A DNA stretch of 64,000 bases, from positions 1 to 64,000 of the forward strand of contig NZ_JACIEJ010000012.1 of assembly GCF_014196795.1 (NCBI RefSeq), written 5' to 3'. The translations under genes and the position numbers were made by a program. Under the pieces are notes generated by a model. It made no database searches. It had not been told where the DNA came from and worked only from the letters and a program-made list of their open reading frames with translations. Shown piece by piece: positions 9,667-18,385 of this stretch (the stretch's first letter is position 1; each line of letters opens with the position of its first letter). This stretch comes from Sagittula marina (lineage in GTDB: Bacteria > Pseudomonadota > Alphaproteobacteria > Rhodobacterales > Rhodobacteraceae).

Positions 9667-10095
9667 CTAAAGTGTCTTCAGATACCCGGCCAGCACGGTG
9701 CGGAACTGCGGTATTGCGTCCTCTGCCGCGACGAAGTCCTTGGGCCGCATGGCTTTCCAGCCTTGCCCCTCGTCGCCGAACCGGACCTGATCGATCAAAT
9801 CCTCAGACCCGTGTGCAGCGAAAAACCACTCCACCCCTTTCGGACCCTGATACAGATGCACCGGACGCAGCAAGGCAGACGGCACGTCCAACCCTAATTC
9901 TTCCCGTGTTTCACGCAAGACGCAGGCCTCAGGCGTTTCGCCCGGGTCACGCAGTCCACCGGGAAAGTCGAGATATCCAGGCCAGTCGATCCACGACAGA
10001 TCGTCCCGGCGCAAAACCAATACATCGTCGCCCGCAAACAACATCAGCTTTGCACCACGAAACCGGGCACGCGGCGCGCCGGGCCAATCAATCAT
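9667..10095 (-). CDS. NUDIX hydrolase
   Basis: The 142-residue product carries a complete Nudix box GX5EX7REUXEEXGU (GLRDPGE...RETREELGL, about residues 46-68). It should therefore hydrolyse a nucleoside diphosphate linked to another moiety; the substrate cannot be read from sequence. I chose ATG 10095 because it overlaps the stop of the upstream NfeD-like gene by eight bases. A longer frame to 10158 would bury half of that gene. It is the last gene of the SPFH-NfeD-NUDIX run. Confidence 0.9.
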   Translation of the reverse strand: MIDWPGAPRARFRGAKLMLFAGDDVLVLRRDDLSWIDWPGYLDFPGGLRDPGETPEACVLRETREELGLDVPSALLRPVHLYQGPKGVEWFFAAHGSEDLIDQVRFGDEGQGWKAMRPKDFVAAEDAIPQFRTVLAGYLKTL

Positions 10096-10354
10096 TAATG
10101 TCGGTGTCCCATATTTTAACTTGTCCTTTGCGCTCCCCCGCCATTTTGCGAATGGCAAACCATGCTATGGCAGAAACCACCGCCCAAATCAGCAGCGCCC
10201 AAGGCAAAGAGCCAATCCCGACCGTCAGTAACAACAGTCCCACGACAATGGCCCCGACCGCCAATCCCAGCGCGACAAAGCCGGGTGCCAAAACCTCGAC
10301 AATCAACAGAACCACACCGAAGGCCACCCACAGCCACCAGGCATCCCACCCCAT
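10088..10354 (-). CDS. NfeD-like short membrane protein
   Basis: The 88-residue product is almost entirely hydrophobic over residues 5-70, consistent with three to four membrane segments, with a polar C-terminal tail. Short NfeD-type proteins partner with stomatin/SPFH proteins, and the SPFH gene lies immediately upstream with a one-base start/stop overlap. The C-terminal OB-fold typical of longer NfeD proteins is missing or reduced, so it is a truncated-type family member. Assignment depends strongly on the neighbour. Confidence 0.75.
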   Translation of the reverse strand: MGWDAWWLWVAFGVVLLIVEVLAPGFVALGLAVGAIVVGLLLLTVGIGSLPWALLIWAVVSAIAWFAIRKMAGERKGQVKIWDTDIND

Positions 10355-11247
10355 CAGGTCCGCCTTTTCAACAACTTGAATGCATCACCAAAGGCGTCCA
10401 GCGCACTGGACGGCAACAAGATTGTCTGAGTGCCAGGCCCCTCGGCCACCTTGCGCAACGCCTCGACCTGTTTCAAAGCAACCTCGTACTGCGCGGCCTC
10501 AATGCCATTGTCCTTGATGACGCGGGCGACGATCTCTGTGGCATAGGCCTCTGCCTCGGCGGTGATACGGCGTGCCTTGGCCTCTTGTTCAGCGGCATAC
10601 AGCTGTGCATCCGCAGCCAATTCCACGGCCCGGCGCTTGCCCTCCGCTTCCGTCACTTGCGCGCGACGGGCGCGTTCGGCATTGAGCTGTTGCAACATGG
10701 CGTCCCGCGTTGCCTGGTCGAGATTCACATCAAGAATTTCGGCGCGCGTGACCTCTATCCCCCAGTTATCTACCGCGTCCTCGACGCTGGACTTGATCTC
10801 GGAGATCAGCCGATCCCGGTTGGACTGCACTTCGTCCAGCTCCATCTTGCCGATCTCGGCGCGCACGATACCTGCAACGGTCGTGGCAATCGCCCCGTCC
10901 ACATCGCGGATCCGGTAGACGGTCTTTTCCGGCTCCAGAATGCGGTAAAACACGCTGGTTTCCACCTGCACCAACACGTTGTCCATGGTGATCGCGTCCT
11001 GCGACGCCGTGGGCAACTGGCGTTCCAGGATGGAGATCTTGTGCCGGACCTTATCTAGAAACGGGATTATGAAGTTGATCCCCGGCCCCAAAACCGCGCG
11101 CAGTCGCCCAAAGCGCTCCACCACGAACTTCTCCGACTGCGGCACGATCCGCACACCGAGGAAGATACAAATGATAACGAACACCGCCAGCAGCAGCACG
11201 ATGATGTTGGACCCGACAAAATTCGCCAGCATCTCTTCGGGTGGCAT
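10354..11247 (-). CDS. SPFH/stomatin-family membrane protein (QmcA/paraslipin type)
   Basis: The 297-residue product has one N-terminal membrane segment (about residues 12-30) followed by the SPFH/Band 7 domain. Recognisable SPFH landmarks are RFGR near residue 46, GPGINFIIPF near residue 55 and the TVAGIVRAEIGKMELDE helix. A charged coiled coil (about residues 185-250, Ala/Glu-rich) follows. These proteins form large membrane-bound oligomers that organise lipid domains and proteases such as FtsH. It heads the three-gene operon with the NfeD-like and NUDIX genes. Confidence 0.93.
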   Translation of the reverse strand: MPPEEMLANFVGSNIIVLLLAVFVIICIFLGVRIVPQSEKFVVERFGRLRAVLGPGINFIIPFLDKVRHKISILERQLPTASQDAITMDNVLVQVETSVFYRILEPEKTVYRIRDVDGAIATTVAGIVRAEIGKMELDEVQSNRDRLISEIKSSVEDAVDNWGIEVTRAEILDVNLDQATRDAMLQQLNAERARRAQVTEAEGKRRAVELAADAQLYAAEQEAKARRITAEAEAYATEIVARVIKDNGIEAAQYEVALKQVEALRKVAEGPGTQTILLPSSALDAFGDAFKLLKRRT

Positions 11248-11345
11248 AGGAAAACCTTTCGCTGAAAATAACTGAGACCTATGTAAGCATAAGGGCGCCC
11301 ACGCGCCAGATTGTCCGCACCCGCTACAGGCGATATTCTCCGCAC

Positions 11346-12599
11346 ATGCCCTCCCTTTGCCGCGATTGCCTCACCACGTTCGACAGCGGACAGCGCTGCC
11401 CCGCTTGCGGGCGGCCGCGCATTGTGGCGCATCCGGAACTCTTCAGTCTGAGCATCGCGCATATGGATTGCGACGCATTTTATGCGTCTGTGGAAAAGCG
11501 TGACAACCCGGAGCTCGCCTCCAAACCTGTCATCATCGGTGGCGGGCGACGCGGCGTGGTGTCCACGGCTTGCTATATCGCGCGGATACGCGGTGTGCGC
11601 TCGGCCATGCCGATGTACAAGGCCCTGCAACTGTGCCCAGATGCCGTGGTCATCAAGCCGCGCGGTGCAGTCTACGCCGAAGTTTCGAAACAGATCCGCG
11701 CATTGATGGAGGAACTGTCCCCTGCCATTGAACCGCTCTCGCTCGACGAGGCTTTCATCGACCTGACCGGCACCGCGCGCCTGCACGGCCATCCGCCAGC
11801 GGTGATGCTGGCCAAGCTGGTCAAACGCATGTCCGAAGAAATCGGTGTCACAGGCTCTATCGGTCTGTCACATAACAAGTTTCTGGCAAAGATCGCCTCT
11901 GATCTCGACAAGCCGCGTGGTTTTGCAGTGATCGGCGCAGCAGAGACGCAAGCGTTTCTCCGGCCCAAATCCGTGCGTATGCTATGGGGTGTGGGCGAGG
12001 CCGGACAGGCGTCCCTTGATCGCGCAGGCATTCGTACGTTCGAGGATCTGTTGCGCTGGGAAAAGCGCGATCTGATGCATCGTTTCGGCAGCATGGGTGA
12101 GCGGCTTTATCACTTGGCACGCGGCGAGGACCGCCGCCGCGTGACTCGCAATGCACCGGTCAAATCCATCTCCAACGAGACGACATTCAACGAGAACACT
12201 GCGGACAGCGACATTCTTGACGGGCATCTGTGGCGGCTGTCAGAAAAGACCACGGACCGCGCCAAGGCCAAGGGTTTGGCCGGCCGGACCGTCACACTGA
12301 AGCTGCGGCGAAGCAATTTCAGCCTGCTTTCCAAACGCATGACCCTGCCTGATGCGACACAAATGGCCGACACGCTGTATCGTGCTGCACGCGGGTTATT
12401 CGACCAAGTGCCCGAGAACGGACCGTGGCGGTTGATCGGCGTAGGCCTGTCGGACGTGGTGCCGGACAGCATGGCCGACCGCGTGCCCGACCTGCTGGAT
12501 CCGCAGGCGCAAACCCGCGCCAAGGCTGAACGCGCCGCAGATGAGATCCGCAAGCGTTTTGGCGATGGCGCAATCCTCAAAGGGCGCGCGCTGCGTTAG
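11346..12599 (+). CDS. dinB: DNA polymerase IV with N-terminal zinc-finger extension
   Basis: The 417-residue product is a Y-family translesion polymerase. Catalytic carboxylates are visible: Asp41 in HMDCDAFYASVE and Asp134-Glu135 in SLDEAF. The little-finger domain is present to the C terminus. The first 38 residues are an extension with Cys5, Cys8, Cys18 and Cys21 arranged as CxxC...CxxC, a likely zinc ribbon absent from E. coli DinB. The start at 11346 preserves this ribbon. It converges with the DUF3775 gene with a four-base overlap. No LexA-type site is obvious. Confidence 0.95.
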   Translation: MPSLCRDCLTTFDSGQRCPACGRPRIVAHPELFSLSIAHMDCDAFYASVEKRDNPELASKPVIIGGGRRGVVSTACYIARIRGVRSAMPMYKALQLCPDAVVIKPRGAVYAEVSKQIRALMEELSPAIEPLSLDEAFIDLTGTARLHGHPPAVMLAKLVKRMSEEIGVTGSIGLSHNKFLAKIASDLDKPRGFAVIGAAETQAFLRPKSVRMLWGVGEAGQASLDRAGIRTFEDLLRWEKRDLMHRFGSMGERLYHLARGEDRRRVTRNAPVKSISNETTFNENTADSDILDGHLWRLSEKTTDRAKAKGLAGRTVTLKLRRSNFSLLSKRMTLPDATQMADTLYRAARGLFDQVPENGPWRLIGVGLSDVVPDSMADRVPDLLDPQAQTRAKAERAADEIRKRFGDGAILKGRALR

Positions 12600-12937
12600 G
12601 TTCCGCGATTCAGCAGACCATCTTCTTCCTCGGTGACGTCGTAGCCCATGGCCTCCAGCCCCGCCTCCAGATTGTCAGCCAGATGTGGTGTGCCGATCAA
12701 ATAATCCGCTGTTGGGGTCGAAGCCTCCGCCAGAGCGGTCTGATAGGCTTCGCTCGCCTCGGCGCTCTCGAAGGTGCCACGTCCGATCCACATGATCGCG
12801 GTGAGCGCAGCCGCTTCCTCTTCGTCCATTCGATCAATCAGACCGCGCAACTCTGCTTCGCCGCGATCCAATTCGCGGGCCATCAGGATGACCGCAGCCA
12901 CCTGCCGCGGGCTAATTTTGTCGTTAAATCTGTCCAT
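12596..12937 (-). CDS. DUF3775-family protein
   Basis: The 113-residue product is acidic and helical, without signal peptide or membrane segments. The pattern (ISPRQVAAVI, then the EEEAAALTAIMWIGRG centre and DYLIGTPHLADNLEAGLEAMG end) matches the DUF3775 family as I recall it. Function is unknown. The gene stands alone and overlaps the dinB stop by four bases in convergent orientation. Confidence 0.75.
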   Translation of the reverse strand: MDRFNDKISPRQVAAVILMARELDRGEAELRGLIDRMDEEEAAALTAIMWIGRGTFESAEASEAYQTALAEASTPTADYLIGTPHLADNLEAGLEAMGYDVTEEEDGLLNRGT

Positions 12938-13009
12938 GACACGCCTCCTGTCGCCTTATCTGCAAGATGGTGGGAAAAGAGATATGTTTCTTTGACCTTA
13001 AACAAGTTC

Positions 13010-13741
13010 TCAGGCGAAGATTCGATAGTATAGCCAATCGGGAAGAAACTGACTGCCTCGAAACACCCATGAAAACATTCTGGGAAACGCCTTTTGGAAT
13101 CCCCCCTTCGACATGTGATCGAAATAGACCTGAGCGGCTTCTTCCGGCTGCATTTTGAACGGCATTTTGAAATCGTTTTTATCGGTCAGCCGCGTCTCAA
13201 TGAAACCGGGGCTGAGCAATTGCACCTCCACCCCGGTTTTATGCAGGTCCGCGTAAAGCGATTCTGCCAGGGACATAACCGCGGATTTGGTCGAAACGTA
13301 GGCCGCCGACCCCGGCAACCCGCGGTATCCTGACAGCGAACCAGTCATGACAAAATGGCCTTTGTTCCGCTCTACAAAGCGGGGGATGACGGCACTCACC
13401 AATCGCATCGCGCCGCCAATGTTCACATCCGTCATAAGATTCGCGTGTTCCGGCTCCCATGCCTTCGCACCAAAGGGCCAGTACACCGCCGCCAGTTGGA
13501 CCACACCGTCAATGTCCCCGATGTCATCGGCGACCTTTTTCAACGCGTCGTAATCCGTCACATCAACCGGTTTTACAATTGCATGACCGGGCAGACTGTC
13601 TGCCACCTCCTGTAACTTATCCTCTGATCGTGACGACAGGATCAACTCGACACCGGCCCCGCTCATCTTTTTGGCCAGAGCCGCGCCAAGGCCTTCGCTT
13701 GCGCCAACAATCCAGTAGCGTTTACCAGTCCAGTTTCTCAT
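13010..13741 (-). CDS. Short-chain dehydrogenase/reductase
   Basis: The 243-residue product is a classical SDR. The nucleotide motif appears as GASEGLGAA near residues 13-21, and the catalytic Tyr-xxx-Lys as YVSTK near residue 148 after a Ser in GSLSG. It is the last of four overlapping genes that begin at 16360; its ATG overlaps the DUF3833 stop by four bases. In Rhodobacter relatives an SDR of this kind belongs to the sigma-E/ChrR-controlled lipid modification set. The substrate is unknown. Confidence 0.9.
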   Translation of the reverse strand: MRNWTGKRYWIVGASEGLGAALAKKMSGAGVELILSSRSEDKLQEVADSLPGHAIVKPVDVTDYDALKKVADDIGDIDGVVQLAAVYWPFGAKAWEPEHANLMTDVNIGGAMRLVSAVIPRFVERNKGHFVMTGSLSGYRGLPGSAAYVSTKSAVMSLAESLYADLHKTGVEVQLLSPGFIETRLTDKNDFKMPFKMQPEEAAQVYFDHMSKGGFQKAFPRMFSWVFRGSQFLPDWLYYRIFA

Positions 13742-14295
13742 GTCTTCTCCTTTGGCCGCATCACCGCGACAAGTTCGGCCACCTTGATACCAAACTTGCG
13801 AAACTGGGATCGGTTCACCACTGCGCCGTCGGGGGCAAGATACATCCAGTCGGTCGCGCTCAGGACATGGCCGCCCGCATCGTCGGGCAATTGCAACCGA
13901 TAGCGCAACCGCAGGGCTGGCCCCGCCAATTGCCCGCGCGCCTTGCCAATAACATCGTCCGCTTCGCCGGTTACAGTCGCATCATTCCCCAATATCAGCC
14001 GCCATTCACGAGCTTCCTCACGGCCTGACGCATAGCGGTAGTGTTCCTTCAAGATCCCAGTGTTGCCTTGCCACGTTCCGACAAAATCAGCGGCAAAGCG
14101 CGACACAACCCGCCCTGTGGGTCCGTAGATCACACCATGTGCTTCTATTGGTCCGCTCAGATGACGGCGAAGGTCCAGCGCCTCACCCGGCTCATCACGA
14201 TAATCGCCCAGATGTTGCGCCGGAAAATCTGCCAGTCTGCGCCGTGCCAACACCATCAGCGCCACGATTGCAGCCCCCGCCAAGGCCCAAATCAT
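13738..14295 (-). CDS. DUF3833-family protein
   Basis: The 185-residue product starts with one hydrophobic segment (residues 2-17) that probably anchors it in the membrane, followed by a beta-rich lipocalin-like body. Landmarks are a GPIEAHGVIYGPTGRV segment near residue 50 and the Trp-rich TDWMYLAPDG near residue 148. Function is unknown, but DUF3833 genes travel with DUF1365 and the FAD oxidoreductase, as here. Both ends overlap neighbours by ATGA, so translation is coupled. Confidence 0.82.
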   Translation of the reverse strand: MIWALAGAAIVALMVLARRRLADFPAQHLGDYRDEPGEALDLRRHLSGPIEAHGVIYGPTGRVVSRFAADFVGTWQGNTGILKEHYRYASGREEAREWRLILGNDATVTGEADDVIGKARGQLAGPALRLRYRLQLPDDAGGHVLSATDWMYLAPDGAVVNRSQFRKFGIKVAELVAVMRPKEKT

Positions 14296-15068
14296 GACGC
14301 CTCCTGCTGGTGCATCGGCAACTCGCCAGAGACCTCGTCCGCCGGCGGTTCAGGTCGTGGGCGATACCCAGCGCCTTTCCACCAAAGTTTCAACGCTTGC
14401 CAATGGATCAGCGCCAGGACGCGCCGCGAGCCAAACGGTCTGCGCAAAGCAGAGTACAGCATTGCGCGATTGCTCAACTTTGCCCGAGGCCCCACGAGCG
14501 TTGCGACCAGACCGCCATGTCCGTGGTCCAGATCGATCCATATCCCAATTCGGTCGGGCCGAATATCGAAGCGGAATTCATACTGTCCTTGAATGGGCTG
14601 AAACGGAGAGACGTGGAAAATCTTCTGCGCCGTGATCCGGTCCTCCGGCGTGATCCCTGATCCGTCGGATTTCGCACAGAGGTAGGAGTGACGGTCGCCA
14701 AACGTGTTCGACACTTCCGCGATCACCGCGCGCAAGGTTTCTCCGTCATAGGCCAGCCAGAACGACACCGGGTTGAACACATGCCCCAGCAAGCGTGGCT
14801 GGGTCAGCAGCTTCAACGGTCCGGAGAAAGTGACACTGTTGGCGGCAAAGACCTCACGCGCCCAAGCGGCCCCGCGTCCCTGTTTCGGCGCACCACCGTG
14901 ATCGCTGTCCTGCACCGACATGAGGCCCGCGCGGTTGCGCCCGAACATAATGGGCTCCTGCGTCTCGGTTTCCGGCTCCAACAGCACGTAATCCACGGAA
15001 TAGCGAAAGGCGTTTTCAATCGCCCCTTTGCGCCCGTGGAAGGTGTGTGCCCGAATGAAGTCGGTCAT
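14292..15068 (-). CDS. DUF1365-family protein
   Basis: The 258-residue product has the DUF1365 features: an early HTFHGRKGAIENAFRYSVDYVLL segment (in pieces near residues 8-30), a LLTQPRLLGHVFNPVSFWLAYD block near residue 87, and a late YRPRPEP tail. The family is linked to unsaturated or cyclopropane/furan fatty acid modification in gammaproteobacteria and Rhodobacter, but its chemistry is not established to my knowledge. It is coupled by ATGA overlaps to the FAD oxidoreductase upstream and DUF3833 downstream. Confidence 0.88.
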   Translation of the reverse strand: MTDFIRAHTFHGRKGAIENAFRYSVDYVLLEPETETQEPIMFGRNRAGLMSVQDSDHGGAPKQGRGAAWAREVFAANSVTFSGPLKLLTQPRLLGHVFNPVSFWLAYDGETLRAVIAEVSNTFGDRHSYLCAKSDGSGITPEDRITAQKIFHVSPFQPIQGQYEFRFDIRPDRIGIWIDLDHGHGGLVATLVGPRAKLSNRAMLYSALRRPFGSRRVLALIHWQALKLWWKGAGYRPRPEPPADEVSGELPMHQQEAS

Positions 15069-16360
15069 GCGGCCTCCTCACAGCGCGCACGTTCGGCGAT
15101 GCCGCGGGCGACCTCAGCCGCGCTGGCCAAGCCATCCTCGTGGAAACCATTGCGCATCCAGGCACCGCAGAACCAGGTGTTCTGCGCCCCATTAAATCCC
15201 GCGACCGCGCGCTGCGCCTCCAGCATTCCCGTATCGTAGACCGGATGGCGGAGGGTCACTTCGTCATGCACCTTCGACGGGTCTATGGGCCGGGTCGAAT
15301 TCAGCGTCACAAACAGCGGCAGAGTTTCGGGGATCGGCTGCAAGCGGTTCATCCAGTAGGTCAGGTCGATCGCCTCGGTCGTCTTGTCAGGCGCCTCGAC
15401 GTAATTCCACGACGACCAGCAGGCCCGGCGTGTCGGCATCATCGTTTCATCGGAATGCAAGACGACCTTGTTGGGCTGATAGGCGACTTTGCTCAACGCT
15501 GCGTGCTCCTCGGCAGATGGATCGGTCAGCAGCTTCAGCGACACGTCCCCATGTGTTGCAAACACGACGTCATCGAATGCTTCCCAATCGCCGCGTGCCT
15601 TCACCATGACCTGCTGGCCCGACCGCTGCACCGCGTCGACCGGGGTGCCCGCGCGCAGTACAGTGCCTTGTGCCTTCAAGGCAGCCACCAATCGCTGCAC
15701 ATATTCGACCGAACCGCCCTGCACGGTGTACCATTGGTGCTGACCCGTCGCGCTAAGCAGGGCATGGTTTTCGAAAAAGCGGACCAAGGCATGGGCCGGG
15801 AAGTCCATAATCTTTTCCGTAGGCGTTGACCAGATTGCCCCGGACAAGGGCAAAAGATAGTGCTTCTGAAACCATTCCCCGGTGCCCAGCTTTTCAAGAA
15901 ACTGGCCAAGCGTGAGGCTTTCATCCTTGGCAACCGCGACAGCGTGCTTGTTGAACCGCATCACGTCGCGCAGCATCCCCCAATAACGTGGGTTCAAAGC
16001 GTTCCGCTTCTGGGCAAAGATCGCTCCGACGTCGCGCAAACCATATTCCAGACCACTTTTCAGCGATGCGGAAAAACTCATGTCGGATTTCACCACCGGC
16101 ACATCCAGCTCGTCAAACAGCCGGGTCAGAAGCGGGTAGTTGGCGTAATTGAACACGATGAAGCCTGTGTCCACCGGCTGATCGCCGACTTTACGGGTAC
16201 GGGCATGACCGCCCAACCGGTCCTCCGCTTCATACAGCACGACCTCCGCATCGGCCCCAAGCATATGTGCCGCCCCAAGACCAGAGATCCCGCCCCCGAT
16301 CACGGCAATGCGGCGACGCGCACCGGAACGCGGCGGGATTGGGCTGTTTTCAAACGGCAT
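15065..16360 (-). CDS. FAD-dependent oxidoreductase (amine-oxidase-like)
   Basis: The 431-residue product opens with a dinucleotide-binding motif GGGISGLGAAHML (about residues 22-34) and an ADAEVVLYEAEDRLGGHART segment typical of flavin amine oxidase-like enzymes. The C terminus has a second flavin contact (WFCGAWMRNGFHEDGLASA). It is the first gene of the four-gene operon. Relatives next to DUF1365 act on membrane fatty acids rather than amines, which is the likelier role here. The gene lies about 25 bases from a predicted sigma-E-like start site. Confidence 0.88.
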   Translation of the reverse strand: MPFENSPIPPRSGARRRIAVIGGGISGLGAAHMLGADAEVVLYEAEDRLGGHARTRKVGDQPVDTGFIVFNYANYPLLTRLFDELDVPVVKSDMSFSASLKSGLEYGLRDVGAIFAQKRNALNPRYWGMLRDVMRFNKHAVAVAKDESLTLGQFLEKLGTGEWFQKHYLLPLSGAIWSTPTEKIMDFPAHALVRFFENHALLSATGQHQWYTVQGGSVEYVQRLVAALKAQGTVLRAGTPVDAVQRSGQQVMVKARGDWEAFDDVVFATHGDVSLKLLTDPSAEEHAALSKVAYQPNKVVLHSDETMMPTRRACWSSWNYVEAPDKTTEAIDLTYWMNRLQPIPETLPLFVTLNSTRPIDPSKVHDEVTLRHPVYDTGMLEAQRAVAGFNGAQNTWFCGAWMRNGFHEDGLASAAEVARGIAERARCEEAA

Positions 16361-16390
16361 GCAGTCGGTCCTTTTCGAATGTAATACTGA

Positions 16391-16420
16391 TAACTACGCA
16401 CGCGACCGCCAAATGGATGA
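16391..16420 (-). promoter_or_regulatory. Putative sigma-E-like promoter of the FAD oxidoreductase operon
   Basis: On the minus strand TCATCC (16420-16415) is followed after 18 bases by TAGTTA (16396-16391). The -35 box differs by one base from TGATCC, the box known for Rhodobacter sigma-E. The predicted leader to the ATG at 16360 is about 25 bases. It is a mirror partner of the rpoE promoter at 16453. Confidence 0.5.
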
Positions 16421-16452
16421 CAACGCAGCGGAAATTTTTTAACGCGGCACTG

Positions 16453-16482
16453 TGATCCAATGCCGAAAGCGTTGCGTACCAG
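16453..16482 (+). promoter_or_regulatory. Putative autoregulatory sigma-E-like promoter of rpoE-chrR
   Basis: TGATCC (16453-16458) is followed after 18 bases by TACCAG (16477-16482). The -35 box is the exact Rhodobacter sigma-E box as I recall it, while the -10 is imperfect. Transcription would start near 16489, which argues against a translation start before that point. Confidence 0.55.
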
Positions 16483-16594
16483 TTTCATGTACAGCCTTTT
16501 GACCACCGACGCGCAACGCGACCCTCCGCCCCTTGCACCGACCCGTCGGGACAGGCCATCAAGGACGTCAGCGACCAAGGAGCGACCCAAGCCG

Positions 16595-17173
16595 GTGACA
16601 AGCCGTCCGTCAACACCACGCGAAAGCGAGGCCGCCACTTGGGCTGCCTTGCTCATTCGCATCCGCGACGACCGGGACGAGGCTGCATTCGCCACGCTCT
16701 TCCGGCACTTTGCGCCGCGTCTGAAGGGCTTCCTCATGCGATCCGGGGCCGATGCGACCGAGGCTGAGGAATGCGCACAAGAGGTTATGACCACACTGTG
16801 GGTCAAGGCCGCGCAATTCGATCCCGCCCGGGCCTCGGCGGCGACATGGCTGTTTACGATTGCACGGAACAAGCGAATTGACCGCATCCGCCGCCAACGC
16901 CGGCCCGAGCCAGAGGATCTTCCCTGGGGCCCTGAACCGGACCCGGATCAGGCAAGTCTGTTGGGCCTGCAACAGGAAACCGAACAGTTGGCTGCGGCCA
17001 TGAATGCCCTGCCTGAAAAGCAAAGAGATCTGATCCAAAAGGCTTATTTCGGCGATATGACGCACAGCGAAATCGCTGATGCCACCGGACTGCCGCTCGG
17101 CACGATCAAATCCCGCCTGCGGCTGGCGCTGGACCGCCTGCGCCATGCGATGACCACGAGAGACCAATCATGA
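16595..17173 (+). CDS. rpoE: RpoE, group IV (ECF) sigma factor of the ChrR type
   Basis: The 192-residue product contains sigma region 2 (about residues 20-90, with FATLFRHFAPRLKGFLMRSGAD in pieces and the TWLFTIARNKRIDRIRR helix) and region 4 (HSEIADATGLPLGTIKSRLRLAL near the C terminus). It strongly resembles the singlet-oxygen-responsive RpoE of Rhodobacter. The open frame extends to 16460, but the added residues are low-complexity and overlap the predicted promoter. I therefore chose GTG 16595, which has AAGGAG 12 bases upstream. ATG 16487 is an alternative. The chrR start overlaps the stop (ATGA). Confidence 0.9.
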   Translation: MTSRPSTPRESEAATWAALLIRIRDDRDEAAFATLFRHFAPRLKGFLMRSGADATEAEECAQEVMTTLWVKAAQFDPARASAATWLFTIARNKRIDRIRRQRRPEPEDLPWGPEPDPDQASLLGLQQETEQLAAAMNALPEKQRDLIQKAYFGDMTHSEIADATGLPLGTIKSRLRLALDRLRHAMTTRDQS

Positions 17174-17817
17174 CAGACCCGATTCATCATTTAACCGAAG
17201 ACCTGCTTCAAAGCTATGCCACCGGCACGTTGCCCGAAGCGGTCAACCTGATCGTCGCAAGCCATGTGTCGTTGTGCGACACCTGCCGCGCGGCGGTTGA
17301 AAGTTACGAGGCTCTCGGGGGAGCCGTGCTCGACACGCAAGAGGTCGAAGCGCTTTCTGACGATGCGCTGGACCGCGCTATGGCCGCCATTCGCTGTGTC
17401 GCGCCAGAGACGCGGCCGATCCAACTGCCCGACCCGGATCCCGTTGTGCCTGCGCCTTTACGAAATTACATAGGCTCGCTGGACAAGGTCCGGTGGCGGC
17501 CTTTGGGTCTGGGCGTGAAACAGGCAATCCTCGACACCACGTCCGAGGCCACTGCACGTCTGCTGTTCATCCCGGCAGGAGTCGCTGTGCCTGACCACTC
17601 GCACAAAGGGCTGGAATTGACGCTGGTTTTGCAGGGCGCGTTCTCTGACGAGGACGGGCGTTTTGAACGCGGCGACATAGAGGTGGCGGATGACTCCGTC
17701 GAACACATGCCTGTGGCCGATATTTCCGAAGATTGCATATGCCTCGCCGTGACGGATGCCCCCCTACGCTTTAACGGTTTCCTCCCGCGGATGTTGCAGC
17801 CGATCTTTAGGATCTAG
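17170..17817 (+). CDS. chrR: ChrR, zinc anti-sigma factor
   Basis: The 215-residue product has the zinc anti-sigma N domain, with His6 or His7, His32, Cys36 and Cys39 in the same spacing as the known ChrR zinc ligands. The C-terminal half is a cupin domain (about residues 110-200) with PDHSHKGLE and a later VEHMP that can bind a second metal. The family model is that the N domain holds RpoE inactive and the cupin is needed for release on singlet oxygen. It is coupled to rpoE by an ATGA overlap. Confidence 0.95.
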   Translation: MTDPIHHLTEDLLQSYATGTLPEAVNLIVASHVSLCDTCRAAVESYEALGGAVLDTQEVEALSDDALDRAMAAIRCVAPETRPIQLPDPDPVVPAPLRNYIGSLDKVRWRPLGLGVKQAILDTTSEATARLLFIPAGVAVPDHSHKGLELTLVLQGAFSDEDGRFERGDIEVADDSVEHMPVADISEDCICLAVTDAPLRFNGFLPRMLQPIFRI

Positions 17818-18385
17818 CAACTATGTTTATTCGCCGGGTTGAACCTTTCAGGGTGAGCGGATGATCCGTCTGGCGATGGGAACAATCATTCGTGCGGTTG
17901 CGATGAAGAGCGTTGATGTGGAATTCGACCCTCTTTCAAACGTATGACAACTGATTTGAGAATTTGGGTGAGCAGACGAATATGTCGTAGAGACCGGCTC
18001 CGGCCCCTAATGGTTCTCCTTCGCCTCGACCGGTGTCATGAGGGGCCGACGCCAGACCGGTCGTGCCTGCGGCATCGCCTGATTTCATTCGGCCGAATTG
18101 AAGCAAATCCGCGATTATTATCACCGCGCGAACGGGCACGATTTCAGGAATTGATCACCGTAAGTACGCCCTCGCAGAAAGCGGCGCCGATTGTGCAATA
18201 TAGCCGGATGTTATCATGCATCGCGACCATCAGTTGCCCGCACTGGGATAGAACTTGGCATGCACGCACACGATCCCAAACTGTCTGAAACCGACGCACA
18301 CATTTACAAGATCTGACACCAGCGCCGGATCGTTTCACCCTAAATTTAATCATCCAAATGCCGGGACTGATCTCAAAAGCTCAGT
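17818..18385. other. Gene-free stretch between chrR and repeat-protein gene
   Basis: About 570 bases contain only short interrupted frames on both strands. Composition is less GC-rich than the neighbours. I see no RNA-like fold or recognisable gene remnant, but decayed coding DNA is possible. Confidence 0.4.
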
